This document shows, piece by piece, positions 1 through 5,300 of a stretch of 5,300 nt of DNA (within the stretch, counting starts at the first letter, position 1; each line of letters starts with the position of its first letter). Under the pieces are notes generated by a model. The model saw only the letters and a program-made list of their open reading frames with translations. It was not told the origin of the DNA and made no database searches. Origin of the DNA: Campylobacterales bacterium (GTDB lineage: Bacteria > Campylobacterota > Campylobacteria > Campylobacterales > Sulfurovaceae); NCBI GenBank assembly GCA_016937075.1, contig JAFGWQ010000186.1, positions 1-5,300 on the forward strand, given 5' to 3'. The translations under genes were made by a program, and so were the position numbers.

Positions 1-285
1 TGTAATAATATTGAGATTTTGGGAGAATTTCCTGATTGGATAACTTATGATTTTCCAAAAGTTAAAAAAACAACCAAAAGATATCCTTTTGACGGACAGA
101 CACAGAAATATTTTCTAGTACGTCTAAAGGATGACACGCAAATAGATTTGATGGCATTTGATGCCCCGGAATTTGAAGAATATGAATTTGTAGCTTATGA
201 GGAATTGTTTAAAAAAGTTACTTATTTCAAGAGAAAAGCATATCGCAAAGTGATTGATTATTTTATCAAGGAAGGATTTATTTAA
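1..285 (+). CDS. rppH: RNA pyrophosphohydrolase RppH (Nudix hydrolase), C-terminal part
   Basis: This is the 3' part of a gene that enters from upstream: frame 1 is open from the first base and ends at TAA 283-285, giving 94 residues. RppH removes pyrophosphate from the 5' triphosphate end of mRNAs in the cytoplasm and so primes them for decay. The recognisable signature is the RppH-like tail: EFPDWITYDFP, then YPFDGQTQKYFLVRL, an acidic EFEEYEFV stretch, and a basic FKRKAYRKVIDYF helix at the end. These match my recollection of the H. pylori and E. coli enzymes. The catalytic Nudix box lies upstream and cannot be checked. A TTG at 19 is a possible codon, but homology runs across it, so it is not the start. 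The gene lies 1 nt before lysC, as in other Campylobacterota. Confidence 0.9.
   Translation, partial: CNNIEILGEFPDWITYDFPKVKKTTKRYPFDGQTQKYFLVRLKDDTQIDLMAFDAPEFEEYEFVAYEELFKKVTYFKRKAYRKVIDYFIKEGFI
268..276 (+). promoter_or_regulatory. Shine-Dalgarno of lysC, inside the rppH 3' end
   Basis: The purine run AAGGAAGGA ends 10 nt before the ATG at 287. It decides the lysC start: the reading frame stays open upstream to an ATG at 254, but those extra 11 codons lie inside rppH, have no comparable ribosome binding site, and precede the conserved first strand (MLIVHKYGGTS) where aspartate kinases normally begin. Confidence 0.75.
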
Positions 286-286
286 T

Positions 287-1492
287 ATGTTAATAGTACA
301 TAAATATGGCGGAACAAGCGTTGGAAGCCTGGAGAGAATTGAAAATGTTGCTGCTCGTGTCGCCAAGGCTAGAGATGCAGGCAATGATCTTGTAGTTGTT
401 GTATCGGCAATGAGCGGAGAGACAAATAAACTAATCGATTATGCTACTCACTTTACGCCAAATCCTGCCAAGCAAGAGCTTGATATGCTTCTAAGTTCAG
501 GAGAGAGAGTAACAGCAGCATTGCTATCTATTGCTTTGCAGGCAAAGGGTTATGATGCAGTAGCTATGAGCGGCAGACAAGCCGGAATCGTAACAGATAC
601 TACTCACACTTATGCCAGAATAGAATCGATCGATCCTACCGCAATGCAGCAAGCCATAAGTGATGGTAAGATAGTTATAGTAGCAGGATTTCAAGGTATT
701 AATAGAGATGGTAACGTGACTACGCTTGGACGTGGCGGGAGTGATCTTTCTGCTGTTGCAATCGCAGGAGCATTAAAAGCTGATGCTTGTGAAATTTATA
801 GCGATGTGGACGGTATCTATACCACAGATCCAAGAATAGAGCCAAAAGCCAAAAAACTAGATATGATTTCATATGATGAAATGTTAGAGATGGCATCAAT
901 GGGAGCCAAGGTGCTTCAAAATCGTTCGGTTGAATTGGCAAAAAAACTGAATCTCAAACTTTATGCCAAGAGCAGTTTTAGCGACAATGAAGGAACACTT
1001 ATTACAAAGGAGAGTAACAATATGGAAGAAGTTTTGGTCAGTGGTGTAGTATTGGATAAAAATCAAGCAAGAGTTACTTTGCGCAATGTATCCGATAAAC
1101 CTGGGATTGCAGCCGAGATTTTTACAAAATTGGCCAATGAAGGTATCAACGTAGATATGATCATCCAAAATGTAGGTATAGACGGTTCAACAAATCTAGG
1201 GTTTACAGTAGCCGGAAATGAATTGGAAAATGCAAAAAAGGTTATCGAATCTTTTGATCATGATATAGGCAGTATGGATTTTGACAATAATGTATGTAAA
1301 GTATCTGTCGTAGGAGTAGGTATGAAATCTCATGCGGGAGTTGCGGCTAAGGCATTTAGCGCATTAGCAGCAAACAATATAAACATCCAAATGATTTCAA
1401 CCAGTGAGATAAAAGTATCTATGATCATTGATGAAAAATACGGGGAGCTTGCAATCCGTATGCTTCACGATACTTATGGTTTAGACAAATAA
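287..1492 (+). CDS. lysC: Aspartate kinase (aspartokinase), LysC type
   Basis: The enzyme phosphorylates L-aspartate with ATP to give 4-aspartyl phosphate, the first step to lysine/diaminopimelate, threonine and methionine; it is cytoplasmic. The product is 401 residues, the normal length for a monofunctional aspartokinase. The kinase domain opens with KYGGTSVG (residues 6-13), continues with GRGGSDLSAVAIA (148-160) and SDVDGIYTTDPR (172-183), and ends near residue 245. Two ACT domains follow, about 256-330 (VSDKPGIAAEIF) and 337-400 (VGMKSHAGVAAKAF, STSEIKVSMII); they normally bind lysine and/or threonine for feedback inhibition, so allosteric control is likely. The start is set by a strong upstream Shine-Dalgarno. 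Spacing is 1 nt after rppH and 4 nt before hobA, implying co-transcription. An internal start at 1022 may produce a shorter beta chain. Confidence 0.97.
   Translation: MLIVHKYGGTSVGSLERIENVAARVAKARDAGNDLVVVVSAMSGETNKLIDYATHFTPNPAKQELDMLLSSGERVTAALLSIALQAKGYDAVAMSGRQAGIVTDTTHTYARIESIDPTAMQQAISDGKIVIVAGFQGINRDGNVTTLGRGGSDLSAVAIAGALKADACEIYSDVDGIYTTDPRIEPKAKKLDMISYDEMLEMASMGAKVLQNRSVELAKKLNLKLYAKSSFSDNEGTLITKESNNMEEVLVSGVVLDKNQARVTLRNVSDKPGIAAEIFTKLANEGINVDMIIQNVGIDGSTNLGFTVAGNELENAKKVIESFDHDIGSMDFDNNVCKVSVVGVGMKSHAGVAAKAFSALAANNINIQMISTSEIKVSMIIDEKYGELAIRMLHDTYGLDK
1006..1012 (+). promoter_or_regulatory. Internal Shine-Dalgarno within lysC (putative beta-subunit start)
   Basis: AAAGGAG lies inside the lysC coding sequence, 9 nt before an in-frame ATG at 1022 (Met246). 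Position and spacing are those of a working ribosome binding site. It sits exactly at the linker between kinase and ACT domains. Translation from it is inferred, not shown. Confidence 0.5.
1022..1492 (+). other. lysC: Putative in-frame aspartokinase beta subunit (ACT-ACT only)
   Basis: This is a possible second translation product of lysC, 156 residues from Met246 to the shared stop. It would contain only the two regulatory ACT domains. Known parallels are the alpha2beta2 aspartokinases of Corynebacterium glutamicum and Bacillus subtilis, whose beta chains arise from an in-frame internal start; from memory their N-termini (MEE.. and MEQ..) resemble the MEEVLVSGV seen here. The in-frame ATG and preceding AAAGGAG are seen directly; that the beta chain is made is inference. 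If it is not made, this is simply the C-terminal half of a homo-oligomeric enzyme. Confidence 0.4.
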
Positions 1493-1496
1493 TAAT

Positions 1497-2045
1497 ATGC
1501 AAAAGTTATTAGCATGGACACTTCAAGCTATCAGGGAGGAAAATTCTGACTTTTCATGGATGGAAGAGTATCGTTTTGAATGGACCCCCCTAGTTAGCAA
1601 TGCCCTGTCTCGCATTATAGAGGGGCAAAGTGTGCTTATATTGACAGATCCTAATAGTAAATGGTTTGGCCATTATATTCAGCATAAGATCAATGATATT
1701 CAAAAAAACAGACCGTTTCTGCCTTTTTATCAGTTAAACAATCTTTTTGTGTCATTAGATGATATGCATTCCGTGCAAGAGTTGCAATTAGTAGAGGATA
1801 TGCTGGATATTTCATATCCTAACGGATATATTATTTGGTACATAGGAAAAGGCGATTGTTCTTGCACTAAACTTGCCTTCAAGAGAGATGATAGTTTTTT
1901 ATGGATCATAGATGATCAGGTACAAAATAGCTTCCCGCTTAGAGGTAGCGATCCTCAATTAGACATAAAATTGCTACAACTTTTTAAACTTTTTGACAAG
2001 ACATTATCGGCTGTTTTATTTGGGAATCTAGAGATAGAATCATGA
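1497..2045 (+). CDS. hobA: HobA, DnaA-interacting initiator of chromosome replication
   Basis: HobA binds DnaA domain I and promotes assembly of DnaA on oriC in H. pylori; it is a Campylobacterota-specific protein with the SIS-like fold of E. coli DiaA. The 182-residue product matches the family size (about 180). The clearest signature is near the C-terminus, LDIKLLQLFKLFDKTLSAVLF (residues 155-175), nearly the same as I recall for HP1230; DSFLWIIDD (132-140) and the aromatic-rich N-terminus also fit. There is no signal peptide or membrane span. The first ATG lies 4 nt after the lysC stop with no clear Shine-Dalgarno, so reinitiation by ribosomes leaving lysC is likely. The end overlaps holB as ATGA. 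The CSC at residues 121-123 has no known role. Identification rests on similarity plus gene order. Confidence 0.92.
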   Translation: MQKLLAWTLQAIREENSDFSWMEEYRFEWTPLVSNALSRIIEGQSVLILTDPNSKWFGHYIQHKINDIQKNRPFLPFYQLNNLFVSLDDMHSVQELQLVEDMLDISYPNGYIIWYIGKGDCSCTKLAFKRDDSFLWIIDDQVQNSFPLRGSDPQLDIKLLQLFKLFDKTLSAVLFGNLEIES

Positions 2046-2680
2046 GATTAGGAAGCCAAGTCATAATTACTGATGATTTTGAGCGCACAATCTCGCAATT
2101 AGAGGCACTCAGCACAAACCATAGGTTTGTTAACATTATAAAAGAAGACGGTTTTTTGGTAGAAGATGTTAAGTTTGCAATAGAAAAAGCTTCTATTGCC
2201 AGCGAAGAGACAGTAGTAATCATAATGGCATCGAAAAAATTTAGTGATGTTGTGCAAAATAGATTGCTAAAAATATTAGAAGAGCCGCCACCAAATAAAG
2301 AATTTATCATACTTGCAACCCAAAAAGCTATGATATTAGGCACCATCAAATCGCGTTTGCCTATATCGCACGTGCAATACCACAAAACAGAACAAAATTT
2401 AGATTTAGATATCAAAAATCTAACATTACAGACTGCGTATGCGTTTATCCAGCAACACCAAAGAACATCCATTCAAGAGATGAAAATTATCATAGAATCG
2501 ATCATAGCAGCAGCAGTTAAAAGTGAGAATTATCGTTTGGATTTTAAAACTTTAGAGCTTTTTTCTGATGCAGTGTCGGTACTTAATGTTGGCTCATCCC
2601 CGCAGTTTGTTTTGTCAACCATACTTCTTAAGTTGCTTGCAAACAAGAAGTCCAATAACCTTTCACGTAGGAGTTCATAA
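2042..2680 (+). CDS. holB: DNA polymerase III subunit delta-prime, short Campylobacterota form
   Basis: Delta-prime is the stator of the clamp loader that places the beta sliding clamp on primed DNA. The diagnostic block is VQNRLLKILEEPP (residues 71-83), the conserved AAA+ segment equal to NALLKTLEEPP of E. coli, followed by FIILAT (88-93) and SRL (104-106) in place of the usual SRC motif. The protein is 212 residues against about 334 in E. coli. It contains no cysteine, so there is no zinc module, and no Walker A P-loop; the first 50 residues are a compact replacement. The C-terminus is also short. H. pylori and C. jejuni carry a similarly short protein at this position, so this is lineage-typical, not a broken gene. 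It starts in the hobA stop (ATGA) and ends in the folP start (TAATG), indicating coupled translation. Confidence 0.88.
   Translation: MRLGSQVIITDDFERTISQLEALSTNHRFVNIIKEDGFLVEDVKFAIEKASIASEETVVIIMASKKFSDVVQNRLLKILEEPPPNKEFIILATQKAMILGTIKSRLPISHVQYHKTEQNLDLDIKNLTLQTAYAFIQQHQRTSIQEMKIIIESIIAAAVKSENYRLDFKTLELFSDAVSVLNVGSSPQFVLSTILLKLLANKKSNNLSRRSS
2668..2673 (+). promoter_or_regulatory. Shine-Dalgarno of folP
   Basis: TAGGAG inside the last codons of holB lies 6 nt before the ATG at 2680. It supports the folP start that shares one base with the holB stop, and shows that folP can recruit ribosomes itself in addition to coupling. Confidence 0.65.
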
Positions 2681-3816
2681 TGCATCTTTATAGATTAGAT
2701 ATAAATGACCCCAAAGACTTCCTGGCTTCCTTGGGCGTTGAGAGTAGCGGTATAACTATCATTGAAAAAAAAATGGAACTCATTTTTATCTATATAAAAG
2801 AACTTAAAACTCCTGCAGTCAATATTCTCAAACAAGACGCTCTTAGCATCGGAGCAGAACTAGCAGTGCCTAGCGGCGTTATTACATATGCCAAAACTCA
2901 TTATGATTGTTTGTTGATAGGTAACAAAAAGCATATCGAGATCCTTTCACAAAAAGAGTTGGCTCAACCGTTTGGACTTAAAAATGTGGCTAGGGAGTTA
3001 AAGAGTTTTTTGTATACAAAAGAGTATCCGGTTCAAATTATGGGTATCATTAATGCAAATGATGATAGTTTTTATCCGAGCAGCCGTTTTGATGCCGATT
3101 TGGCAATCGGCGAGATAGAAAACATGATAGCGCAAGGTGCAGATATAATTGATATCGGCGCAGTATCATCTAGACCAAATGCATTGATAGTAAGTGCAGA
3201 TGAAGAGATGAATAGGGTAAAAATCATCTGTGATACGATTAAGGGTCAAAAACTTTATGAAAAAGCAATTTTTAGTATCGATAGTTACACGCCAAACGTT
3301 GTTGAGTATGCTCTTGAATCAGGATTTAAAATCATAAATGATATCTCAGGAGCAAGTGATGATAGACTGATAGGGTTGGCAGTCAAATATGATGCTAAGC
3401 TATGTATTATGCATATGCAAGGCACTCCGCAAACTATGCAACAAAACCCAAGATATGACGATGTAATAGCCGAAGTAAGTGATTTTTTTGAAGCCAGAAT
3501 ATCCAAATGTGAATCCCTGGGATTGAATAGAGAAAATATCATCATAGATGTCGGTATAGGCTTTGGCAAAACTTTGGAGCATAATATCATCCTCATTAAA
3601 AATATGAGACATTTTAGCAAGTTTGGATGTCGGATATTGGTAGGTGCTAGCAGAAAATCAATGATAGATAAGATCATCCCTACGCCTATAGAAGATAGAC
3701 TTTTCGGTACTCTGGCAATACATCTAAAAGCCATTGAAAACGGAGCTTCTATCATAAGATGTCATGATGTGAAAGAACACAAACAAGCCATAGAGGTATA
3801 CAAAGCATTATCTTAG
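2680..3816 (+). CDS. folP: Dihydropteroate synthase with N-terminal extension
   Basis: DHPS condenses p-aminobenzoate with hydroxymethyl-dihydropterin pyrophosphate to give dihydropteroate in folate synthesis, and is the target of sulfonamides. The TIM-barrel enzyme occupies about residues 117-378: IMGIINANDDSF (120-131), GADIIDIGAVSSRP (153-166), FSIDSYTPNVVEYAL (198-212), INDISG (219-224), IMHMQGTPQTMQ (243-254), DVGIGFGKT (290-298), GASRKSMID (322-330), and a closing RCHDVKEHKQAIEVY. At 378 residues it is about 100 longer than E. coli FolP. The first ~115 residues form an extra region of unknown role, including LAVPSGVITYAKTHYDCLLIG and AQPFGLKNVARELK; I recall similar extensions in H. pylori and C. 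jejuni. The gene shares 1 nt with holB and ends in a tandem in-frame TAG-TGA. The extension has a nine-A run (2765-2773). Confidence 0.96.
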   Translation: MHLYRLDINDPKDFLASLGVESSGITIIEKKMELIFIYIKELKTPAVNILKQDALSIGAELAVPSGVITYAKTHYDCLLIGNKKHIEILSQKELAQPFGLKNVARELKSFLYTKEYPVQIMGIINANDDSFYPSSRFDADLAIGEIENMIAQGADIIDIGAVSSRPNALIVSADEEMNRVKIICDTIKGQKLYEKAIFSIDSYTPNVVEYALESGFKIINDISGASDDRLIGLAVKYDAKLCIMHMQGTPQTMQQNPRYDDVIAEVSDFFEARISKCESLGLNRENIIIDVGIGFGKTLEHNIILIKNMRHFSKFGCRILVGASRKSMIDKIIPTPIEDRLFGTLAIHLKAIENGASIIRCHDVKEHKQAIEVYKALS

Positions 3817-3826
3817 TGATGCAAGG

Positions 3827-3832
3827 TATAAT
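3827..3832 (+). promoter_or_regulatory. Candidate sigma70 -10 box for sanA-ligA
   Basis: A perfect TATAAT lies in the 42-nt gap after folP, the only sizeable gap in the window, about 26 nt before the sanA start. No TTGACA-like -35 element is visible at 17 nt spacing, but housekeeping promoters in Campylobacter and Helicobacter typically lack a conserved -35. Transcription would begin near 3838-3840, leaving a roughly 20-nt leader that still includes the ribosome binding site. In an AT-rich gap a chance match is possible. Confidence 0.45.
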
Positions 3833-3840
3833 AAATTATA
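3827..3840 (+). repeat. Perfect AT inverted repeat over the -10 box
   Basis: TATAAT-AA-ATTATA: two 6-bp arms (3827-3832 and 3835-3840) around a 2-nt centre. The right arm is a TATAAT on the opposite strand. It is all A/T, so not a terminator stem; it could be an operator-like palindrome, a symmetric -10 pair or chance. Confidence 0.4.
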
Positions 3841-3844
3841 AAAA

Positions 3845-3851
3845 AAAGGGA
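3845..3851 (+). promoter_or_regulatory. Shine-Dalgarno of sanA
   Basis: AAAGGGA ends 7 nt before GTG 3859, a good spacing. The TTG at 3853 is only 1 nt after it and too close, so GTG 3859 is the preferred start; the difference is two residues. Confidence 0.6.
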
Positions 3852-3858
3852 TTTGAGA

Positions 3859-4497
3859 GTGAGATTTATTTGGTGGATGATAAAAACTGTTTTTTTTATC
3901 ATTATGATACCGTTTGTGATATATGCTGCTATGAGCATAACCAGTTGGGGACGCATTTATGATGATATAGACAAAGTCCCGGCTAAGCAAACGGCTTTGG
4001 TGCTTGGTACTACTAAGTATATATCAAAAGGAGAACCAAATCCGTTTTATCTTTATCGCATAAAAGCAACCGCGCAATTATATAAAAAAGGCAAGGTAAA
4101 AAAGATTTTAATTTCAGGCGACAGCACTACCAAGTATTATCGTGAAACCGCTCTTATGAGAAAGGACCTTATCAAATTAGGGGTGCCGTCATCAGTTATT
4201 AGGGCAGATAAAAAAGGTGTACGAACCTTCGATTCCATAAAACGCGCCAAAGAAGTTTATGGAGTGGAAGACTATATCATAGTATCACAGAAATTTCATC
4301 TTCAAAGGGCTCTTTTCTTGGCACTTTGCAGAGGCGATGATGCGATAGGTTTTGTGGCATCAGAGGTTGAAGGTAGCGCAGCTAGCAGAAAAATGATGGC
4401 TAGAGAGCTTTTTGCTCGTCCTGTGGCACTGTTGGATCTGTTTGGATTATCAAGATTATATGAACCATGGAAGAAAGAGTTTAAAGATGCTTTATGA
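3859..4497 (+). CDS. sanA: SanA/YdcF (DUF218) family membrane-anchored protein
   Basis: The 212-residue product has one N-terminal hydrophobic segment (about residues 3-28, preceded by MR and with internal Lys9), suggesting an inner-membrane anchor with the rest in the periplasm. The soluble domain is DUF218: ALVLGTTKY (46-54), YRIKATAQLYKKGKVKKILISGD (66-88), ETALMRKDLIKLGV (96-109), RTFDSIKRAKEV (122-133), IIVSQKFHLQRALFLA (140-155). It resembles E. coli SanA (239 residues) more than YdcF or ElyC. SanA affects envelope permeability to vancomycin at high temperature; its reaction is not firmly known, so no substrate is assigned. GTG is chosen as start from the ribosome binding site. It follows folP after 42 nt and overlaps ligA by 11 nt. 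Membership of the family is strong; the exact SanA role is inferred. Confidence 0.85.
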   Translation: MRFIWWMIKTVFFIIMIPFVIYAAMSITSWGRIYDDIDKVPAKQTALVLGTTKYISKGEPNPFYLYRIKATAQLYKKGKVKKILISGDSTTKYYRETALMRKDLIKLGVPSSVIRADKKGVRTFDSIKRAKEVYGVEDYIIVSQKFHLQRALFLALCRGDDAIGFVASEVEGSAASRKMMARELFARPVALLDLFGLSRLYEPWKKEFKDAL

Positions 4498-5300
4498 AGA
4501 TTATTTAAAAAAAATAGAAATTTTAAAAAAGTGGGCATATGATTATTATGTCTTAGATGCTCCATCGGCATCCGATGAAGAATACGACAAGCTATATCAT
4601 GAGATTATAGATTTTGAAAAAGCTAACCCAACGCTAATTGACGCAGATTCTCCTACTCTTAGAGTGGGTGGCGTCGTGCGAGATGAATTTAAAAAAGCAA
4701 AGCATATCAAGCGTATGTGGAGCATGGAAGATGTGTTTACAAATAACGAGCTTGAAGAGTGGGTCAAAAGAGTCGAAAAAAATGCAGGCGCAGTAAGGTT
4801 TTTTTGTGAGCCGAAATTTGATGGCGCCAGCATGAATCTGCTTTATGATAAAGGCAAGTTAGTTAGAGCCATTACAAGAGGTGACGGCGTAGAGGGGGAG
4901 GATGTTACAGACAATGTAAAAACTATCCGTTCTGTCCCTCTCAAGATAGATCATAATGGACTAATCGAGATAAGAGGTGAAGTGCTGATAAAAAAAGATG
5001 ATTTTGAGTCTATAAACGAAGAAAGACTCAGCGAGGGCGAACCGCTTTTTGCAAATCCCAGGAATGCAGCAGCGGGAAGTCTGAGGCAGCTAGACAGTTC
5101 TATCACAGCAAAGCGTAAACTTGTTTTTTATCCATGGGGGCTTGGAGAAAATACGCTAACTCAAAATAGTTTGTTTGATAAGATGAGTTTTGTATATTCA
5201 CTCGGATTTTTAACCCCACCGTATAGGCAAAGATGTGCCGATATTGGACAAATAGAGGAATTTTATCAAAAACTTATCTCTAAGCGAGAGACAATAGAAA
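4487..5300 (+). CDS. ligA: NAD-dependent DNA ligase LigA, N-terminal part (runs off the window)
   Basis: LigA seals nicks in replication and repair, using NAD+ to adenylate an active-site lysine. The window holds 271 codons of a family usually near 650-670 residues; there is no stop before 5300. Domain Ia (about 1-60) has Y20, D30, Y33 and D34 of the NMN-binding YDYYVLDAPSASDEEYD; the usual histidine next to the first tyrosine is Tyr21. The adenylation domain has SMEDVF (79-84), catalytic Lys110 in EPKFDG (108-113), TRGDG (130-134), GEDVTDN (137-143), IRGEV (162-166) and ANPRNAAAGSLRQLD (189-203). All visible key residues are present. The ATG at 4487 lies inside sanA, 7 nt after an AGAAAGAG purine run, and gives an N-terminus of normal length; the 11-nt overlap implies coupling. 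In C. jejuni, from memory, ligA follows folP directly. Confidence 0.97.
   Translation, partial: MLYEDYLKKIEILKKWAYDYYVLDAPSASDEEYDKLYHEIIDFEKANPTLIDADSPTLRVGGVVRDEFKKAKHIKRMWSMEDVFTNNELEEWVKRVEKNAGAVRFFCEPKFDGASMNLLYDKGKLVRAITRGDGVEGEDVTDNVKTIRSVPLKIDHNGLIEIRGEVLIKKDDFESINEERLSEGEPLFANPRNAAAGSLRQLDSSITAKRKLVFYPWGLGENTLTQNSLFDKMSFVYSLGFLTPPYRQRCADIGQIEEFYQKLISKRETIE

Noticed and set aside
254..286. Upstream ATG giving lysC 11 extra residues
   Set aside because: It lies wholly in rppH, lacks a good ribosome binding site, and precedes the conserved family N-terminus; ATG 287 has a strong SD.
1585..1590. Six-C run in hobA as a contingency tract
   Set aside because: Too short compared with the usual eight or more G/C, and it encodes an ordinary Thr-Pro.
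1906..1919. Short inverted repeat GATCAT/ATGATC in hobA
   Set aside because: Six-bp arms inside coding sequence for IIDD; such matches are expected by chance and have no nearby partner sites.
1984..2472. Minus-strand open frame of 162 codons opposite hobA/holB
   Set aside because: It covers two well-identified + strand genes, its translation is cysteine- and serine-rich without family features, and it spans their junction.
2765..2773. Run of nine A in the folP N-terminal extension as a phase-variable or slippage tract
   Set aside because: Runs of A are expected in AT-rich Lys codons, folP is a housekeeping gene, and known phase variation in this group mostly uses longer G/C tracts.
3285..3755. 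Long minus-strand open frame opposite folP (156 codons)
   Set aside because: It is a shadow of the folP frame with no recognisable domain and no clear ribosome binding site; the + strand protein is conserved throughout.
3882..3897. AAAAAC-T-GTTTTT stretch at the start of sanA as a terminator
   Set aside because: The stem is A/T with a 1-nt loop and lies in the codons for the membrane segment; there is no GC stem.
4507..4514. Run of eight A near the ligA start as a frameshift site
   Set aside because: The frame through it gives the expected LigA N-terminus, and no alternative product in another frame is supported.

Overview
The window looks like chromosomal core DNA of a Campylobacterota (epsilonproteobacterial) species. 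The base composition is AT-rich. The diagnostic gene is hobA, a DnaA-interacting regulator known from Helicobacter, Campylobacter and relatives. The run Nudix hydrolase - lysC - hobA - holB - folP matches, from memory, the order in H. pylori (HP1228-HP1232) and C. jejuni (Cj0581-Cj0585, with ligA next). The genus cannot be fixed from sequence alone; a Sulfurimonas-like, free-living member is a guess from composition and protein flavour.

All seven genes are on the + strand and almost no DNA is non-coding. Positions 1-285 hold the C-terminal part of an RppH-type RNA pyrophosphohydrolase. One base later lysC (aspartate kinase, 287-1492) begins. It is followed after 4 nt by hobA (1497-2045), which overlaps holB (compact clamp-loader delta-prime, 2042-2680) by 4 nt. 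holB overlaps folP (dihydropteroate synthase with a long N-terminal extension, 2680-3816) by 1 nt. The only real gap, 42 nt at 3817-3858, carries a perfect TATAAT box inside a small AT palindrome and precedes a SanA/YdcF-family membrane-anchored protein (3859-4497). That gene overlaps the start of ligA (NAD-dependent DNA ligase, 4487 to beyond the window end) by 11 nt.

The layout suggests one long, translationally coupled housekeeping operon. It mixes RNA 5'-end processing, the aspartate-family amino acid/DAP pathway, replication initiation and clamp loading, folate synthesis, envelope integrity and DNA ligation. The 42-nt gap may hold an internal promoter for sanA-ligA. No mobile element, CRISPR array, RNA gene or convincing terminator was seen.

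I found no undescribed system. The best observations are an in-frame internal ribosome binding site and ATG inside lysC, which could yield a separate ACT-domain beta subunit; the stripped-down delta-prime with no zinc module or P-loop; the unexplained N-terminal domain of FolP; and the sanA promoter/palindrome.
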